A stretch of 64,000 nt of DNA from Notospermus geniculatus. Its lineage: Eukaryota; Nemertea; Pilidiophora; Heteronemertea; Lineidae. The notes under the pieces were generated by a model. That model was given only the letters and a program-made list of their open reading frames with translations. It was not told where the DNA came from and did no database searches. Positions 35,268 to 47,037 of this stretch are shown piece by piece. Both the position numbers and the translations under genes were made by a program. Numbering within the stretch: the stretch's first letter is position 1; each line of letters begins with the position of its first letter. The stretch covers positions 37,532-101,531 of the forward strand of contig NMRB01001433.1 of assembly GCA_002633025.1 (NCBI GenBank), written 5' to 3'.

Positions 35268-35670
35268 TTTGTAGGTTCCACATCATATAGGCCCACATCC
35301 TGGTGCATCAGCCCTCCTCCACAATCCCGGCAATATCAGACGTAGGCTATACGTGAAAAGATAGCGATGTATCCGACCATGCCTGTAATTACACGTACAT
35401 CACGAATTCTACTTCTTGATTTCAACTTGACTTGCAAATTGTACATTTGAACATCGCCTACATTTCAAATCAACCAGAATCAGTGTGGTTCTAAGGTTTC
35501 TGTTGCCAGACTGCCAAGTAACAGGTTCTGGCTTAAACAAGCTGGAGATGAGATGGAAGCATCCTCAGGCGATGGTTGATATTATTGGTCACTCAGGCAG
35601 TTGTGGAAAACTCCGAGTAATCTAAGAGTGGTGGATTCTGCACATTTAGGATAAAAATGTTCCCGGATCA
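35268..35670. other. Intronic DNA, nothing recognised
   Basis: Unique-looking stretch between the M1 element and the 355-bp duplication. Confidence 0.4.
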
Positions 35671-36025
35671 GTTGGGACGAAATGGCGTCACCCAATGCCT
35701 CGGGGTAGATCTAAACAAGGAAATGTAACTGACGGTATGTCAGAGGCAAACCAGTGATAATCGATGCAGAACCTTTGTTGTTAAGAGAAGGAAGGTTCGG
35801 TGGATAAGAAGAAAAGAGAAGAAACAAAGTATACTGTTGTCCATCTTCCTGCGGCAAGACTGTCGGTCGAAATTTAAAAGAAAGCTAGCCGTTTGACGTG
35901 TGAAGACTGACCGCCATTTTGATTGCAAATGACCGCCATCTTGACAGGAGAGTACCACATCTGGCCCATCATTTGGAGTGCTGTCGCGTGCTGTATCCTC
36001 TGTGTAAGGCTGACCCTAAACCTGA
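35671..36025. repeat. Tandem duplication 6, left unit (355 bp)
   Basis: Starts GTTGGGACGAAATGGCGTCA and ends CCCTAAACCTGA. The next unit starts directly at 36026 with constant offset 355 and very few differences (for example CAAATGACCG versus CAAATGGCCG). The near identity implies a recent event or an assembly artefact. Confidence 0.95.
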
Positions 36026-36379
36026 GTTGGGACGAAATGGCGTCACCCAATGCCTCGGGGTAGATCTAAACAAGGAAATGTAACTGACGGTATGTCAGAG
36101 GCAAACCAGTGATAATCATTGCAGAACCTTTGTTGTTAAGAGAAGGAAGGTTCGGTGGATAAGAAGAAAAGAGAAGAAACAAAGTATACTGTTGTCCATC
36201 TTCCTGCGGCAAGACTGTCGGTCGAAATTTAAAAGAAAGCTAGCCGTTTGACGTGTGAAGACTGACCGCCATTTTGATTGCAAATGGCCGCCATCTTGAC
36301 AGGAGAGTACCACATCTGGCCCATCATTTGGAGTGCTGTCGCGTGCTGTATCCTCTGTGTAAGGCTGACCCTAAACCTG
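36026..36379. repeat. Tandem duplication 6, right unit (354 bp)
   Basis: Second copy of 35671-36025. Its right end overlaps the sequence related to 8990-9087. Confidence 0.95.
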
Positions 36380-36470
36380 ACCTTTCCCATCAGCCAATCA
36401 TTCTACTCGTTAGTGAGTAACAGGTGTTCTGATTGGTTCCGATGATTTCACACTCGACGCTGGTGTTTGG
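36364..36470 (-). repeat. Inverted dispersed copy of part of duplication 1
   Basis: CTGACCTTTCCCATCAGCCA and the following CTGATTGGTTCCGATGAT are the reverse complement of 9000-9087 and 10450-10530. This shows that the 8-11 kb sequence contains a dispersed repeat, about 100 bp of which is recognisable here, with two inverted CCAAT-type motifs. Confidence 0.8.
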
Positions 36471-37855
36471 TAGGAAATGCCGTCATCTCAACCGGAAGTG
36501 GCCGCCATCTTTATAAGTGGCGACATCTGGAGGCGGAGGTGGTCAGATGGCGACACAAGCCTTTGACAGAATGGGAGGAAGAACCAGCTTTTATAGTCTC
36601 TACGAGATCTGACATGTTAAAACGACTTTTACGAGTTGACGCTGCTCCAGGCGAGATCCAATCGAAATATTTCACTCCGGCTACCTATGGGGAATTAATC
36701 AAAGAAATGACTACAGAGCGAATGTTCTCTGGATGGCTGTGGAAGGCACGTTTACTGTGGCTTTTATGGACATGCTGAGCGAAATTGAATTTTCCACGGG
36801 TTTCACTCCTTGTGACTTGAAGAAGGCTTACACATGTGCAGACATGATTTGGTCCCCGAATAAATTGCTTTTAAATGTCACTGTGGCGAGAGTCTGGTTG
36901 GGTGCAGCCAGGCAGAATGAAGCAATGAAATCATTTTGACGGGTATTTGACAAGAAGGGAAGAGAAGATTGGTGTCATCCGGGGCTCTGTCTAGTCTAAC
37001 GCCAGGGCTGGGTTGTTCAACACACCTTTTGTGCTGTTTTGACGTTGTCCATAATGCGGCGTTCACTGCAATGAGTTTAACTGATGGCGATGGCCATTTC
37101 TAAACCTGTTGTGAGCCATGCATGTTCATCTTCTCCAAAAAAGACCATCGACTGCCTATTTGGCCTTGTCCCAATCTTTTGCGTTAACTCATAAATTATA
37201 AATGAATGTGACCCCTCCCCCCCACACACACACACTTGACCCCGCCTCCGAGCCAATCTTGTGAAACAAATCGCCGTTCGGCACTTTCTCTTCTCTTCCC
37301 GCACACGTTTGTAACACGGATTTTGATTGGCACATCGATTAGCCTTCGCACGCCGATGATTGGCTGAGGCTCTGAACTCCTCAGATTTTTAAGCGGGAAA
37401 TGTGACGGATTCAAACCAGGCTAGATGGGCGTCAGGCCAGATAGACTGGTGAGAACCAGATGTGCATGTTCTGCACATGCACTTTAAATTTACCATCGGA
37501 TATTAAGCCACATTTCCAGTTAGCACTGTGTTTCCAACACGTCAGTTGTGTTTCCCCGTTGTTGCGAACCGGTAATGAGCCTTTAGTGATATTTGTCCGC
37601 TTGGTTTACTCTCTCACATTATTATCCCATTATCACTTCATGAGGCAATGTGTAAATGACTAACTGTCTGTACACAGTACGTAAATTGTTCAGAAAACGT
37701 TCCATATTAGCTGATTATTGAGGCATCGATGCTGCTCGTTAAGTCGATATTGGCTGGCAAATATTCTGTTTCTGTTTTGACATGAAGACCCGAACCATTT
37801 TGATTTCCCAGCATGCAGTTCCCAAAGGCTTCGCCACTTCTTGACAAACAGCACC
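36471..37855. other. Intronic DNA, nothing firmly recognised
   Basis: Two overlapping frames (36467-36778 and 36733-36939) in different phases have protein-like composition but no motif I recognise. A short CA microsatellite lies near 37219-37232. Nothing else stands out. Confidence 0.3.
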
Positions 37856-38022
37856 AACAGATGAGTTTTGCAAGCAGCCATCTTGCCAAAATTAGGTCAT
37901 CTGATCACCATGGTAATTTTCTTCCAGAGTGTCAGATGATTGGTTCTCCCATCCCCCAGTGGGGAAATCACCATGACGATGACCTAATTCTGCCAAGATG
38001 GCTGCTAGCGAAACTCATCAAC
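37856..38022. mobile_element. Foldback element, ~167 bp
   Basis: Left arm GATGAGTTTTGCAAGCAGCC then ATCTTGCCAAAATTAGGTCA. The right arm is its reverse complement (TGACCTAATTCTGCCAAGAT, GGCTGCTAGCGAAACTCATC) with a few mismatches. The arms are about 55 bp with a 55-bp centre. No coding capacity; target duplication not identified. Confidence 0.78.
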
Positions 38023-38023
38023 A

Positions 38024-38605
38024 TTGCTAACTTGTTTTTACATTGACACGACAACAACGGCGAATCCAGTGGCGCCGCGTAGCGGTCACCGTCCCGCCAT
38101 CGACGTCAAACTAAGGCATCAAGCGCGCATAACACAGTCTGCTGCAACGTATTCAACAAGTCTACGAAATGAATCTCGCAATGCAAAACTGCAAAATATT
38201 GAACCGGCGAGCCGGCAGGTTATTAAATCTATTGACGGGAAGCCCTTGAAATACAGTTTGTTAGATTACACTCGTGATCCAAATTCTCTATGGCAGGGGA
38301 TCGATCTGGCTACTCCGGCATATTTTACCCTGATTGGTGCATTCATTGAAGGCGCCCAGACATCACGACCGGCCCAAAACGTGGATTATACCACCGTATG
38401 GAAGTCGTCTGATGGTGCGCTGATAAGTTTTACGCTCAAAGAAAACGAAGACTTTGTGTCAAAACGTCTTCAGTCCGTGTGGACAGTCGCTGGACAGCTG
38501 AGGACAGGATCTTTGTATATAAGAACAAGGTTCAGCCATCCTGCCGCAAACGAGGGAAGGAAATGGTTTTATATGCACGATATTCTAATAAAAAACGACA
38601 ACTGA
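38024..38605 (+). other. Unrecognised 193-codon open frame
   Basis: The frame opens without ATG directly after a foldback element. The stretch GKPLKYSLLDYTRDPNSLWQ through DGALISFTLKENEDFV looks protein-like. A second frame overlaps its end (38479-38676). I cannot name a family. It may be a remnant of a mobile element ORF or chance, and I see no splice signals that would tie it to the neuroligin-like gene. Confidence 0.15.
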
Positions 38606-38808
38606 CGGTGGCAGCCATCAATGGTAGTTCAATAATTCATACGGTGACGACTTCAAATCTGCCAGCGCAAGATTGAACAGTGGTAGAGAAGTCATGAGTG
38701 GGAGAGGAGGTTCACGATTGTTTCAGGTCGAACTGGCAAGAATGACCGTGCATTGGCCTGTACTCTTGTACAATATGCACGCACCGAGCTATTCCAACAA
38801 AAGGTGGA

Positions 38809-39699
38809 ACCTAGCGTTGGTTGTCTCAGTGCAAGTGCTGCGAATAATGCTGTACATCTACGTACATTGATGTACATGATAATTGTCATGTTAGCATGAA
38901 TCGTCATCTGAAACATTTGACCTAAAATCTGGGTTCTTGACGCGAAACGGGAAGTGAATTTCATTGCTAGTGTGTGTCAAGTACTGGTAAAATAATTCAC
39001 TAACAAGAATTTAATACGTGAGTGCCAGAAAAGCATCACAAAAATGGTTTTCCGCGGAGGAAATGGTGGTTTTAGCATAAATACAAAACAAAGCTTGAAT
39101 ATCTTATCCTGATTTCGATTGTTTTCCATTCTGATGGACTCTCTTTCCGTCGTTCCGACGGCCACGCCCCGTACATTGCAACCGGGTCGGCGCCATCTAG
39201 CGGCAATGATCTGAACTATGCCTAGGTGGCGCTGCCGTCGGGAAATGGCCGACCTGTCATGGCGACTTTCTCAGTCACACCTCGCCAGTCCTGTACTGAA
39301 CCTGCTGGGAGTCATTCCCAATCACAGTACCAGTTCAACCTTACAGAACCCATTACAGAACACCCTTTGACAATATCCACCCATTTCCTGGCCATAAATC
39401 CGCGTACAGGACGTGCCCTTGGACCGACCAGCGGACATCCAACATGTTATAATGTCCAACAAACCACCGCTTCCCATAATTCAACAGTTATCTTGCTCGC
39501 TCCCTCCGCCGAAGCCGCTGGGATTTCTTCTCAATTATGGTGATTTCCATGCAATAGGTGACTTATTACTTTTTTGTCTCACAAGGGCACGGTTAATTAC
39601 ACACAATACTGATTCTGGCCGGTGGGCTGTACGCATCGAGGGGATGGGGAATCGGTGAGAGAGACGGCGTGGCCGGAGACGAGTCCGCCTCGAGGGCAA
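38809..39699. repeat. Tandem duplication 7, left unit (~891 bp)
   Basis: Begins CCTAGCGTTGGTTGTCTCAG and ends CGCCTCGAGGGCAA. The second unit begins at once with the same CCTAGCGTTGG near 39701. Frames shared by both units (for example ending SAEAAGISSQLW) are duplicated with the DNA and are not independent evidence of coding. Confidence 0.95.
39188..39237. repeat. Small inverted repeat with CTCF-like core
   Basis: CGGCGCCATCTAGCGGCA is mirrored imperfectly by TGCCTAGGTGGCGCTGCCG. TAGGTGGCGC matches the 3' part of the CTCF core consensus. A copy lies at 40079-40126 in the second duplicate. Confidence 0.55.
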
Positions 39700-40589
39700 A
39701 CCTAGCGTTGGTTGTCTCAGTGCAAGTGCTGCGAATAATGCTGTACATCTACGTACATTGATGTACATGATAATTGTCATGTTAGCATGAAGCGTCATCT
39801 GAAACATTTGACCTAAAATCTGGGTTCTTGACGCGAAACGGGAAGTGAATTTCATTGCTAGTGTGTGTCAAGTACTGGTAAAATAATTCACTAACAAGAA
39901 TTTAATACGTGAGTGCCAGAAAAGCATCACAAAAATGGTTTTCCGCGGAGGAAATGGTGGTTTTAACATAAATACAAAACAAAGCTTGAATATCTTGTCC
40001 TGATTTCGATTGTTTTCTATTCTGATGGACTCGCTTTCCGTCGTTCCGACGGCCACGCCCCGTGCATCGCAACCGGGTCGGCGCCATCTAGCGGCAATGA
40101 CTGAACTGTGCCTAGATGGCGCTGCCGTCGGGAAATGGCCGACCTGTCATGGCGACTTTCTGATCACACCTCGCCAGTCCTGTACTGAACGTGCTGGGAG
40201 TCATTCCCAATCACAGTACCAGTTCAACCTTACAGAACCCATTACAGAACACCCTTTGACAATATCCACCCATTTCCTGGCTATAAATCCGCGTACAGGA
40301 CGTGCCCTTGGACCGACCAGCGGACATCCAACATGTTATAATGTCCAACAAACCACCGCCTCCCATAATTCAACAGTTATCTTGCTCGCTCCCTCCGCCG
40401 AAGCCGCTGGGATTTCTTCTCAATTATGGTGATTTCCATGCAATAGGTGACTTATTACTTTTTTGTCTCACAAGGGCACGGTTAATTACACACAATACTG
40501 ATTCTGGCCGGTAGGCTGTACGCATCGAGGGGATGGGGAATCGGTGAGAGAGACGGCGTGGCCGGAGACGAGTCCGCCTCGAGGGCAAC
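39700..40589. repeat. Tandem duplication 7, right unit (~889 bp)
   Basis: Copy of 38809-39699 with roughly 2% substitutions and a few single-base indels (for example CAATGATCTG versus CAATGACTG). Confidence 0.95.
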
Positions 40590-40674
40590 CGGGTTATTCA
40601 TGGGGACCTGTCGTACGTAGCCTATGTTGGATGTTTCGTTGGTCGAAGAACGGTCAACATGTGAGTGGGCCCAC

Positions 40675-40887
40675 TGACGAATCGAAGGGCTCTCCACATA
40701 TGACTGGGCCACTGACGAACCGAAGGACTCTCATGTAGCTAGGCCCGTTGACAGATTGAAGAGCTCTCAACCTGTGACTAGGCCCACTGACGAATCCCGA
40801 TGGACTCTCAACATATGACTGAGCCCATTGACGAACCTAGCTAGGGCTTCTCGGGGACAGGTTCACAGCTCTATCACATCTGAGAGA
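40675..40887. repeat. Tandem duplication 8, left unit (213 bp) with internal repeats
   Basis: Contains about five diverged units of ~36-40 bp based on CCCACTGACGAATCGAAGG and CTCTCAACATATGACTG. The whole 213-bp block is repeated from 40888, so this is a higher-order repeat. Confidence 0.9.
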
Positions 40888-41104
40888 GTGGGCCCACTGA
40901 CGAATCGAAGGGCTCTCCACATATGACTGGGCCACTGACGAACCGAAGGACTCTCATGTAGCTAGGCCCATTGACAGATTGAAGAGCTCTCAACCTGTGA
41001 CTAGGCCCACTGACGAATCCCGATGGACTCTCAACATATGACTGAGCCCATTGACGAACCTAGCTAGGGCTTCTCGGGCACAAGTTCACAGCTCTATCAC
41101 TTCT
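40888..41104. repeat. Tandem duplication 8, right unit (~217 bp)
   Basis: Second higher-order unit, nearly identical to 40675-40887, ending TCTATCACTTCTGAG. Confidence 0.9.
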
Positions 41105-41135
41105 GAGGAGTAAAGCTTGTTTTCTACTTCGAGCG

Positions 41136-41280
41136 GTCTGCGTATACCCTCACTACTGTCTGCGTATACCCTCACTACTGTCTACGTATACCCTCACTAC
41201 TGTCTGCGTATACCCTCACTACTGTCTGCGTATACCCTCACTACTGTCTGCGTACACCCTCACTACTGTCTGCGTATACC
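41136..41280 (+). repeat. 22-bp minisatellite, about 6.6 copies
   Basis: Unit GTCTGCGTATACCCTCACTA plus CT. Units are almost identical (one TCTACG and one GTACAC variant), so the array is young or homogenised. Confidence 0.95.
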
Positions 41281-43955
41281 CGAACAATAGATAAGTAGTC
41301 GTTGTCCTAACTGGGCGGTTGCGAAACTCACCAGGGCCCGTCGTGCGAAGTCGGAAGACGTCGCCCGACCGAAGTGTCCGCCGTACCATTCCTCACCATT
41401 CCTAAAAGCAGTGTTTCTCCATCCACGTTCACACATGCTGCAGTCGGTAACAAGGGGTTAATGTAACGAATATTAAGTGGTCTGATACCACGACTACCAT
41501 CCCGAGAACGACCCACCCGATCATTGTATCATACATGTTGTGTACTTGTGATTCAACAACGTACAGTAGAAGCATGAACCAGAGATCGATCGAGACCAGA
41601 CCACATACTCACAAAACAGCACCCAGGATCAGAATCTGCTACAAAAATTAGAATTCAGACCATCTCTTCCCCTTCACAGCGCTGGTAATTGGAATCCTAT
41701 AAAAGTAACCGATGGAATACCTGTTTTTCTGACATCTTTCCGTCTGTCTACACTGTGTACACAGATATTACAAAGTATATCAAGGAATGATTGGCTTATT
41801 GGAGCTGGACATCGACCATATTGGCCAATAAGCGAGTTCAGTCTACGAATGCCCGGTCCTAGACATGACAGCACCGGGGCAAATGTTTCCTGTTTTGAGA
41901 TTGGTGACCCCGTATTTTGGATGTTGTGTAGTGCCACACACTGCCTCCTAAAATGAAAACAAACACTTTAGAAGCCCCTTAAGGAGCTCCATCGATTGAA
42001 AGGAAGAAGTGTTGTACATAGAGAGAAGACAAGCACACTCTGATGCCAGTGTTTATGCCAATATTTTGTTGTACTCTATACGCATTTTTGACGTTATTGT
42101 CTCCGTACATAAACATCCAGCGTCTGTTGTTGAAGTGTGTAGCCAGGCAGACGTGAATGGTCTTTGTTTATGTGGGAAAGGAAAGAAGAGTTACGATGGT
42201 ATCTTTAGCAGCAGTTGACAAGAAGTGTTTGCCGTCCTCACGTTTGTGGGCTATAAAGCTAGTTTTGGTGTAGAGCATGGCGTGAACAGGTTCACGTAAG
42301 ATACAATGATCGAATCCTTTCATTATGGCTTAATTACCATATACAAAGTATACGTCTAGAGGCTGGTATCACTCAACCACCTGAAATCCAAGCAAATGTC
42401 CACGACAATGGGAAAGGTCAAAGCGATACCCTTCTGCGTTGCAGTTGCGTTTGGTTGTTGGTGTCGTCGGTGATAAACTGCCAACTCCTCCAACGCCATC
42501 TTCGCGGCTCCTCCAACATAAGATGAGTCTGATATGATCGTGTTGTCACATGTTGTAGACAGTGTGACACATTCATCTTTTTATCATACGACTGATGTAT
42601 ACTGCAGCATTTTGCTCCTAGCAGGTTCCTCTTCGTGACATCCAGTCGTTCTCACGTCCTGCTGGTCCAACTTAAGCCGGCGGATCCAAAATTGGCGGAG
42701 GAAAGTGTCCCTATTCCCTCCCTATACTCTCGCCTTTGAGTCCGAAGGTGTGCAACTTAAGAACTCCCCAAGGGAGGCTTCTCACATCTCACTTTACTGA
42801 ATGAATCAATGATAAAGCGACAACAGCCGTTCAATTAAGTATCGTGGATGGATTTGGACATGTTCCAGAGGATCTCGGGTGTCACTTTCACCAACCTGTC
42901 TGACCTTTTGGCGCATGTCGACTTTATCATACCGAATACTTCGCCTTTATCTTCTTCCACGATCATAAGACTCAGATGACCATGTCGTGTCGTCTCCACG
43001 AGTTAGATTAGTTACAAGTCGGAGTCAGTGGCACTGCATGTTAAATACGGAGAGACAGGGGCCGCCTTGGCAGGCCAGAAAGGCAGAGACGGTGAATGTA
43101 ATCAAGTGTTACAAAGGGAGGATCACCCTGGACTGGGGGAGAATACGGAATCCGGTTCCATGTCGTATGGTTGAGATCAAACCCGATTTAGCCATCATGA
43201 GGGGAGATTAGGTGACTGGACGTGTTAGACCCTCTGATATGATGGGTTAGCTGATCTGAGATGATGGGTCGAGGCAAAATGAAGTGGCTTAGTAAAGATC
43301 CATGTTGTGAAGAAAGGTGGAAGCTTGTTCCATGGCAGGACTAACGACCAAGGGCAGGTCTGCTGTCTCTGCCGAGTGTACACAAGCGTTGTATTCATGC
43401 AACTCTCATCTCTCTCCATATTTTCTTTTTGCTTTTTGGTATGGGCTTGTAAGCATTGCGTTGCTTGTATCCCAGGGTCAATTGTTTCATAATTGTACGA
43501 CAATGCTGCAAAAATAATGCTGTGACTCGTACGCTAAAGCAAACATTGTCTCGCGCTGACCAAAACATTATCTCACGACACTTGTTATAAAAAACTCGTT
43601 CCCACGCGAGCTGGGAGGAAGAGAATGAGACCGATGGCTAGAGCAATCAAAAACCTATTATCTAAAGGATATGGTACTCTACAATAGACTCATGTAAATA
43701 TTTATTGTGTTGGCATATCGTGAAGTGGTTGCCCTCTGGTAACGATTGATCGTGATGTCGGTGTCGTTTATGATGTAAACGTCATCCATCTCGGCGTTCG
43801 ACATCAACAGGGCTGACGTCTTCAAACATCCCTCACTACAAGTGTCCAGAATGGCAAGATCTTAGCCACCTAGTCAGATATCCAACACTTTATCAGTGCC
43901 TCCCCCATTGTCGGGTCGCGCCTATGCTTATTCCGTCAAACCTTTGTTGGGGGCA
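41281..43955. other. Intronic DNA up to the assembly gap, nothing recognised
   Basis: Only short frames. An 87-codon minus-strand frame at 41674-41937 has no recognised motif. No clear tandem or foldback structure was found by eye. Confidence 0.4.
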
Positions 43956-43985
43956 NNNNNNNNNNNNNNNNNNNNNNNNNNNNNN
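43956..43985. other. Assembly gap (30 N)
   Basis: Thirty consecutive N. The true gap length is unknown, and continuity of the intron across it is an assumption. Confidence 0.99.
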
Positions 43986-44826
43986 TAGTTAAAACATTAC
44001 ACCGCAAGCGTACCGAGGAACAGCGACAGCAAAGCCGTGTCGATCATGATGGCTTGACGGAGCAGCCTGTCTAAGAGGGTTTATACAGCACGTAGAAGAT
44101 CTGTAATACTGAGCTGAACTGGTTCAGCTTTAGCTTCTGCATGCATTTCATTGAAAGTTGGCTGATATATGAATCTTAAACTTCATGCACACCGCGTCAA
44201 CATCGACACCAGGCCAACTTTTCAATTTGAATTAACAATGTTTCAAGTACCTCTTGAGTTAGTAAAATATAAAATCAACACTCTGCTCGCCCAGTTTCAT
44301 TCACTCGGAATGCATGTGAGTCAATAGGATGATATGCTTGCCAAGCTATTGTACATTACACCACGGTCCCTGAAATCGACATCATCCTGTTCTGCTTTTA
44401 GAAGTTAATGAAGTATGGATGACGAGAACTCGGATAATATGAACAAAAAGTGGTCAAGTGGATTTGAAATACATTATTCTCGAGTACAGAAATGTTATCG
44501 CGCTCGCAAAATTGGAAATTTTCATCAGGAATGCACAATTGGTCTTCTGTTTAAGCAACAGCGCATGCGCAGACTATCGAAGTTCCTCTTTGTTCCAAAC
44601 GAGAGGGAATGTTTTGAGCATCTCCGGAAACTCTTTTTAATCGACCAACCATGGACGTGATAAGTACAGGAGACTTGAGCAGTCGATTGTTGCGTCATCA
44701 GGACAAGGGAAATTGACTTGCTAATTGATTGTGATAACGTTTCGGGAAAAAAGGCCCTGAGCAAGTTTTTAATGGAACATCGTGTGAAGGAGAATGACTC
44801 AGAATGAGGAAGTCATTTGAATTTAT
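43986..44826. other. Intronic DNA, nothing recognised
   Basis: No gene or repeat recognised. Confidence 0.45.
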
Positions 44827-45042
44827 CCCGACAGGGCGGCGCTGCGAGCGGTTGTACTGAAGACGTTAAAAACAGAGGAAAGCAACGCAATGACGCCGCG
44901 TCACGACGTCCTTGACGCACAGCAACCAAGACGGAATGACGTCCTTGACGCAGTGCAACAGTGACTAAACGACGTCACTGACGCACTGCAACAGGGACAA
45001 ACGTCGAAAACAACTATTCACAGCGCCTCCCAGTGGCGGTAG
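44827..45042 (+). mobile_element. Family M1 foldback element, copy 5
   Basis: Left end CCCGACAGGGCGGCGCTGCG followed by AGCGGTTGTAC, right end CAGCGCCTCCCAGTGGCGGT. The interior has three ~35-bp units based on GACGTCCTTGACGCA, making this, with copy 1, the least deleted member. Confidence 0.8.
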
Positions 45043-45764
45043 TATGTATGTTCGTCATTCCGCTGATAGAATGTGGAACTTTTCAGATGCCAAATGCGCC
45101 GATTCTGAATCATGTAATTAGAATCTGCGACTCCTCGTCTTAATGTGAAACAAGCTGATAGCGATAACGAGCTGTAGAATCTCTCGTTACTCTTGGCTCT
45201 TCATGCAAACATTTCAAGATTTGGACATGTTTTTATTCCGATCGATGAAAATGGCAGTGAATTAATTAAGGTATCGACAGTGTCTAAGCCGAGGATACAG
45301 CTACTATTGACGGAGAGTTGGGCTTGAAATAGGCGCGTGATCTGGCATGCAGATGTGATGTAATGTTGGTTATAATTTAGATTGGCTGGAGGAAAAAATC
45401 GGAATCTGCTCTTGTCGACTGATGTATTGCAGTCGTCTGGCAATGTTCTTTACTGACGTCACAACTGTCACGTGACTGCAAAGAATCGGCCATGTTGGCC
45501 ATCAAATGGCCGGCGATGACGTCAAAACTGTCACGTTATGACAATTTGTATTTTGTATTTTGTATTTCATTTTCCCGTCAGGGCCGACGCTACAGCATTA
45601 TTGGCCCTGGTAAGTACGGAGGAGGCCATCTCAAGCTACTCATGTTCCTCACTTGGATGGGGTATTTTACTTGCCCTTGCAAAGACACAAGGTACAAGGC
45701 ACCACGGCTTACTGCTTACTGTCCCATGCGACGGACGTGAAGAGCCGGGAATGAAACCCCATAT
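45043..45764. other. Intronic DNA, nothing recognised
   Basis: A direct repeat of TGACGTCA plus AACTGTCACGT occurs near 45455-45475 and 45517-45537 around a short AT/GC-mixed spacer. No gene recognised. Confidence 0.4.
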
Positions 45765-45841
45765 GGCCCGGGCTGGGTTCGAACCCGGGACCTGCCGCTT
45801 ACTAAGCGGACGTGATAACCACTCGGCTATCAATTTGACAA
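45765..45841 (-). repeat. tRNA-like sequence, anticodon AGT (SINE head or tRNA-Thr pseudogene)
   Basis: On the minus strand TAGCCGAGTGGTTATCACG is a good A-box/D-arm and GGTTCGAACCC a consensus B-box. Between them CCGC-TTAGTAA-GCGG forms an anticodon hairpin whose central triplet is AGT (Thr). The outer anticodon pair is mismatched, the T-stem has two mismatches and the expected acceptor strands do not pair. A functional tRNA is therefore unlikely. Confidence 0.7.
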
Positions 45842-46682
45842 TGACAATTTGATCCACATCTAAAGGCTGCATACCATTACAGGAGTGGGCTCAGTCTGAA
45901 TGTTACGGTGACTGACCTTTTAGTTATGAAAGTACTGTATGCCTCTACCTGCAGGGATTTTACACCGTGAGTTCGTTAGGTGCATCTTGCCTGGTACATA
46001 CAAACTCACCTTATGCAGGTTTACAAGAGTAATTGAACAGGAAGTACTAAAGTACATGTAAGCACTTCATTTTAACCAACTTATTTCCACTTTACTCTTG
46101 TGTTTCCATTACACCAAGCGGTTAAAACAATCTCGCTTAATGCAAGATATTATTTTCGGTATACAAATTGAATTACAATGATCCTTGAGACAAAAAATAA
46201 TTGCTACTTAGTACACAGAAAAAGTAAAACGTATTTTATCACGCGGTGTTCAATTAGACGAGGACACTTTTTTTTCTTGCGGTGAAACTAATGGAATTTT
46301 GTACTACAGTGGAGGTAAAATAAATGTGCATGTTCGGTTATTAATGAGTGTGGGTGATTAATAAATGAGGAGGAAGAAGATGGGGTATTTATTCCAAGAC
46401 TGGTGATTTATGTGATAATTCCCTCGGGATGGAGTATGGGAGTAGAGGTGATGGAACGCGAACACCACATCAAACACGTAACATTCCCCAACATCGAGTA
46501 GTGCAGAGCTGAAATTAACAGCCTAGTTACTGACAAGAATATGAAGGTAATTGTGCCCGGGACGGTATACGTGAGGGCACTTCTCCTGTTACACCTGTAG
46601 CATTGCTGAATTAGGGGATACAACGCAGCTGATTGCAAAAGACCTACGGTGGCAACGGGTCGAAAATGCTCGACGATGACTC
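45842..46682. other. Intronic DNA, nothing recognised
   Basis: AT-rich sequence; no gene or repeat recognised. Confidence 0.45.
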
Positions 46683-46770
46683 TACAGGGTGGCCCAGAAA
46701 GTGTACTTCGAACGACATCATTTCTATGGTTTACCTATTGTTTGAGAGATTTTTTCTGGACCACCCTGTA
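46683..46770. mobile_element. Mariner-like miniature element (88 bp)
   Basis: Bounded by TA on both sides with inverted ends CAGGGTGGCCCAGAAA and (reverse complement) CAGGGTGGTCCAGAAA. A TA target site and CAGGGTG ends are typical of Tc1/mariner-derived miniature elements. There is no transposase frame. Confidence 0.8.
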
Positions 46771-47037
46771 GATCAGATCGGGCTTCGACGAAAAAATAAA
46801 CCAGAACATTCCTTTTTCTCTGTCCGCTCCCATCCATCAGTGCATGTATAAATAATAACTCGTCCATTACAGGAATCGCTCGCCTTTTTTCTCGCCATCC
46901 TTAATGTTGCTGATGGTGATTGGCTGCTCGTTGGCTCAAAAATATCACTTCATTGCCGGTGTTAAGGAGGAGAGGCGGGGGCGGAATTCTGCATGTTTTT
47001 TTCCTGGGGCAGTCACAGGTTCTGGGAACCTGCAGAA

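Noticed and set aside
40675-41280. CRISPR-like or satellite-centromere array
   Set aside because: There are no unique spacers and the array is only 0.6 kb. It is best described as a local higher-order repeat plus a 22-bp minisatellite.
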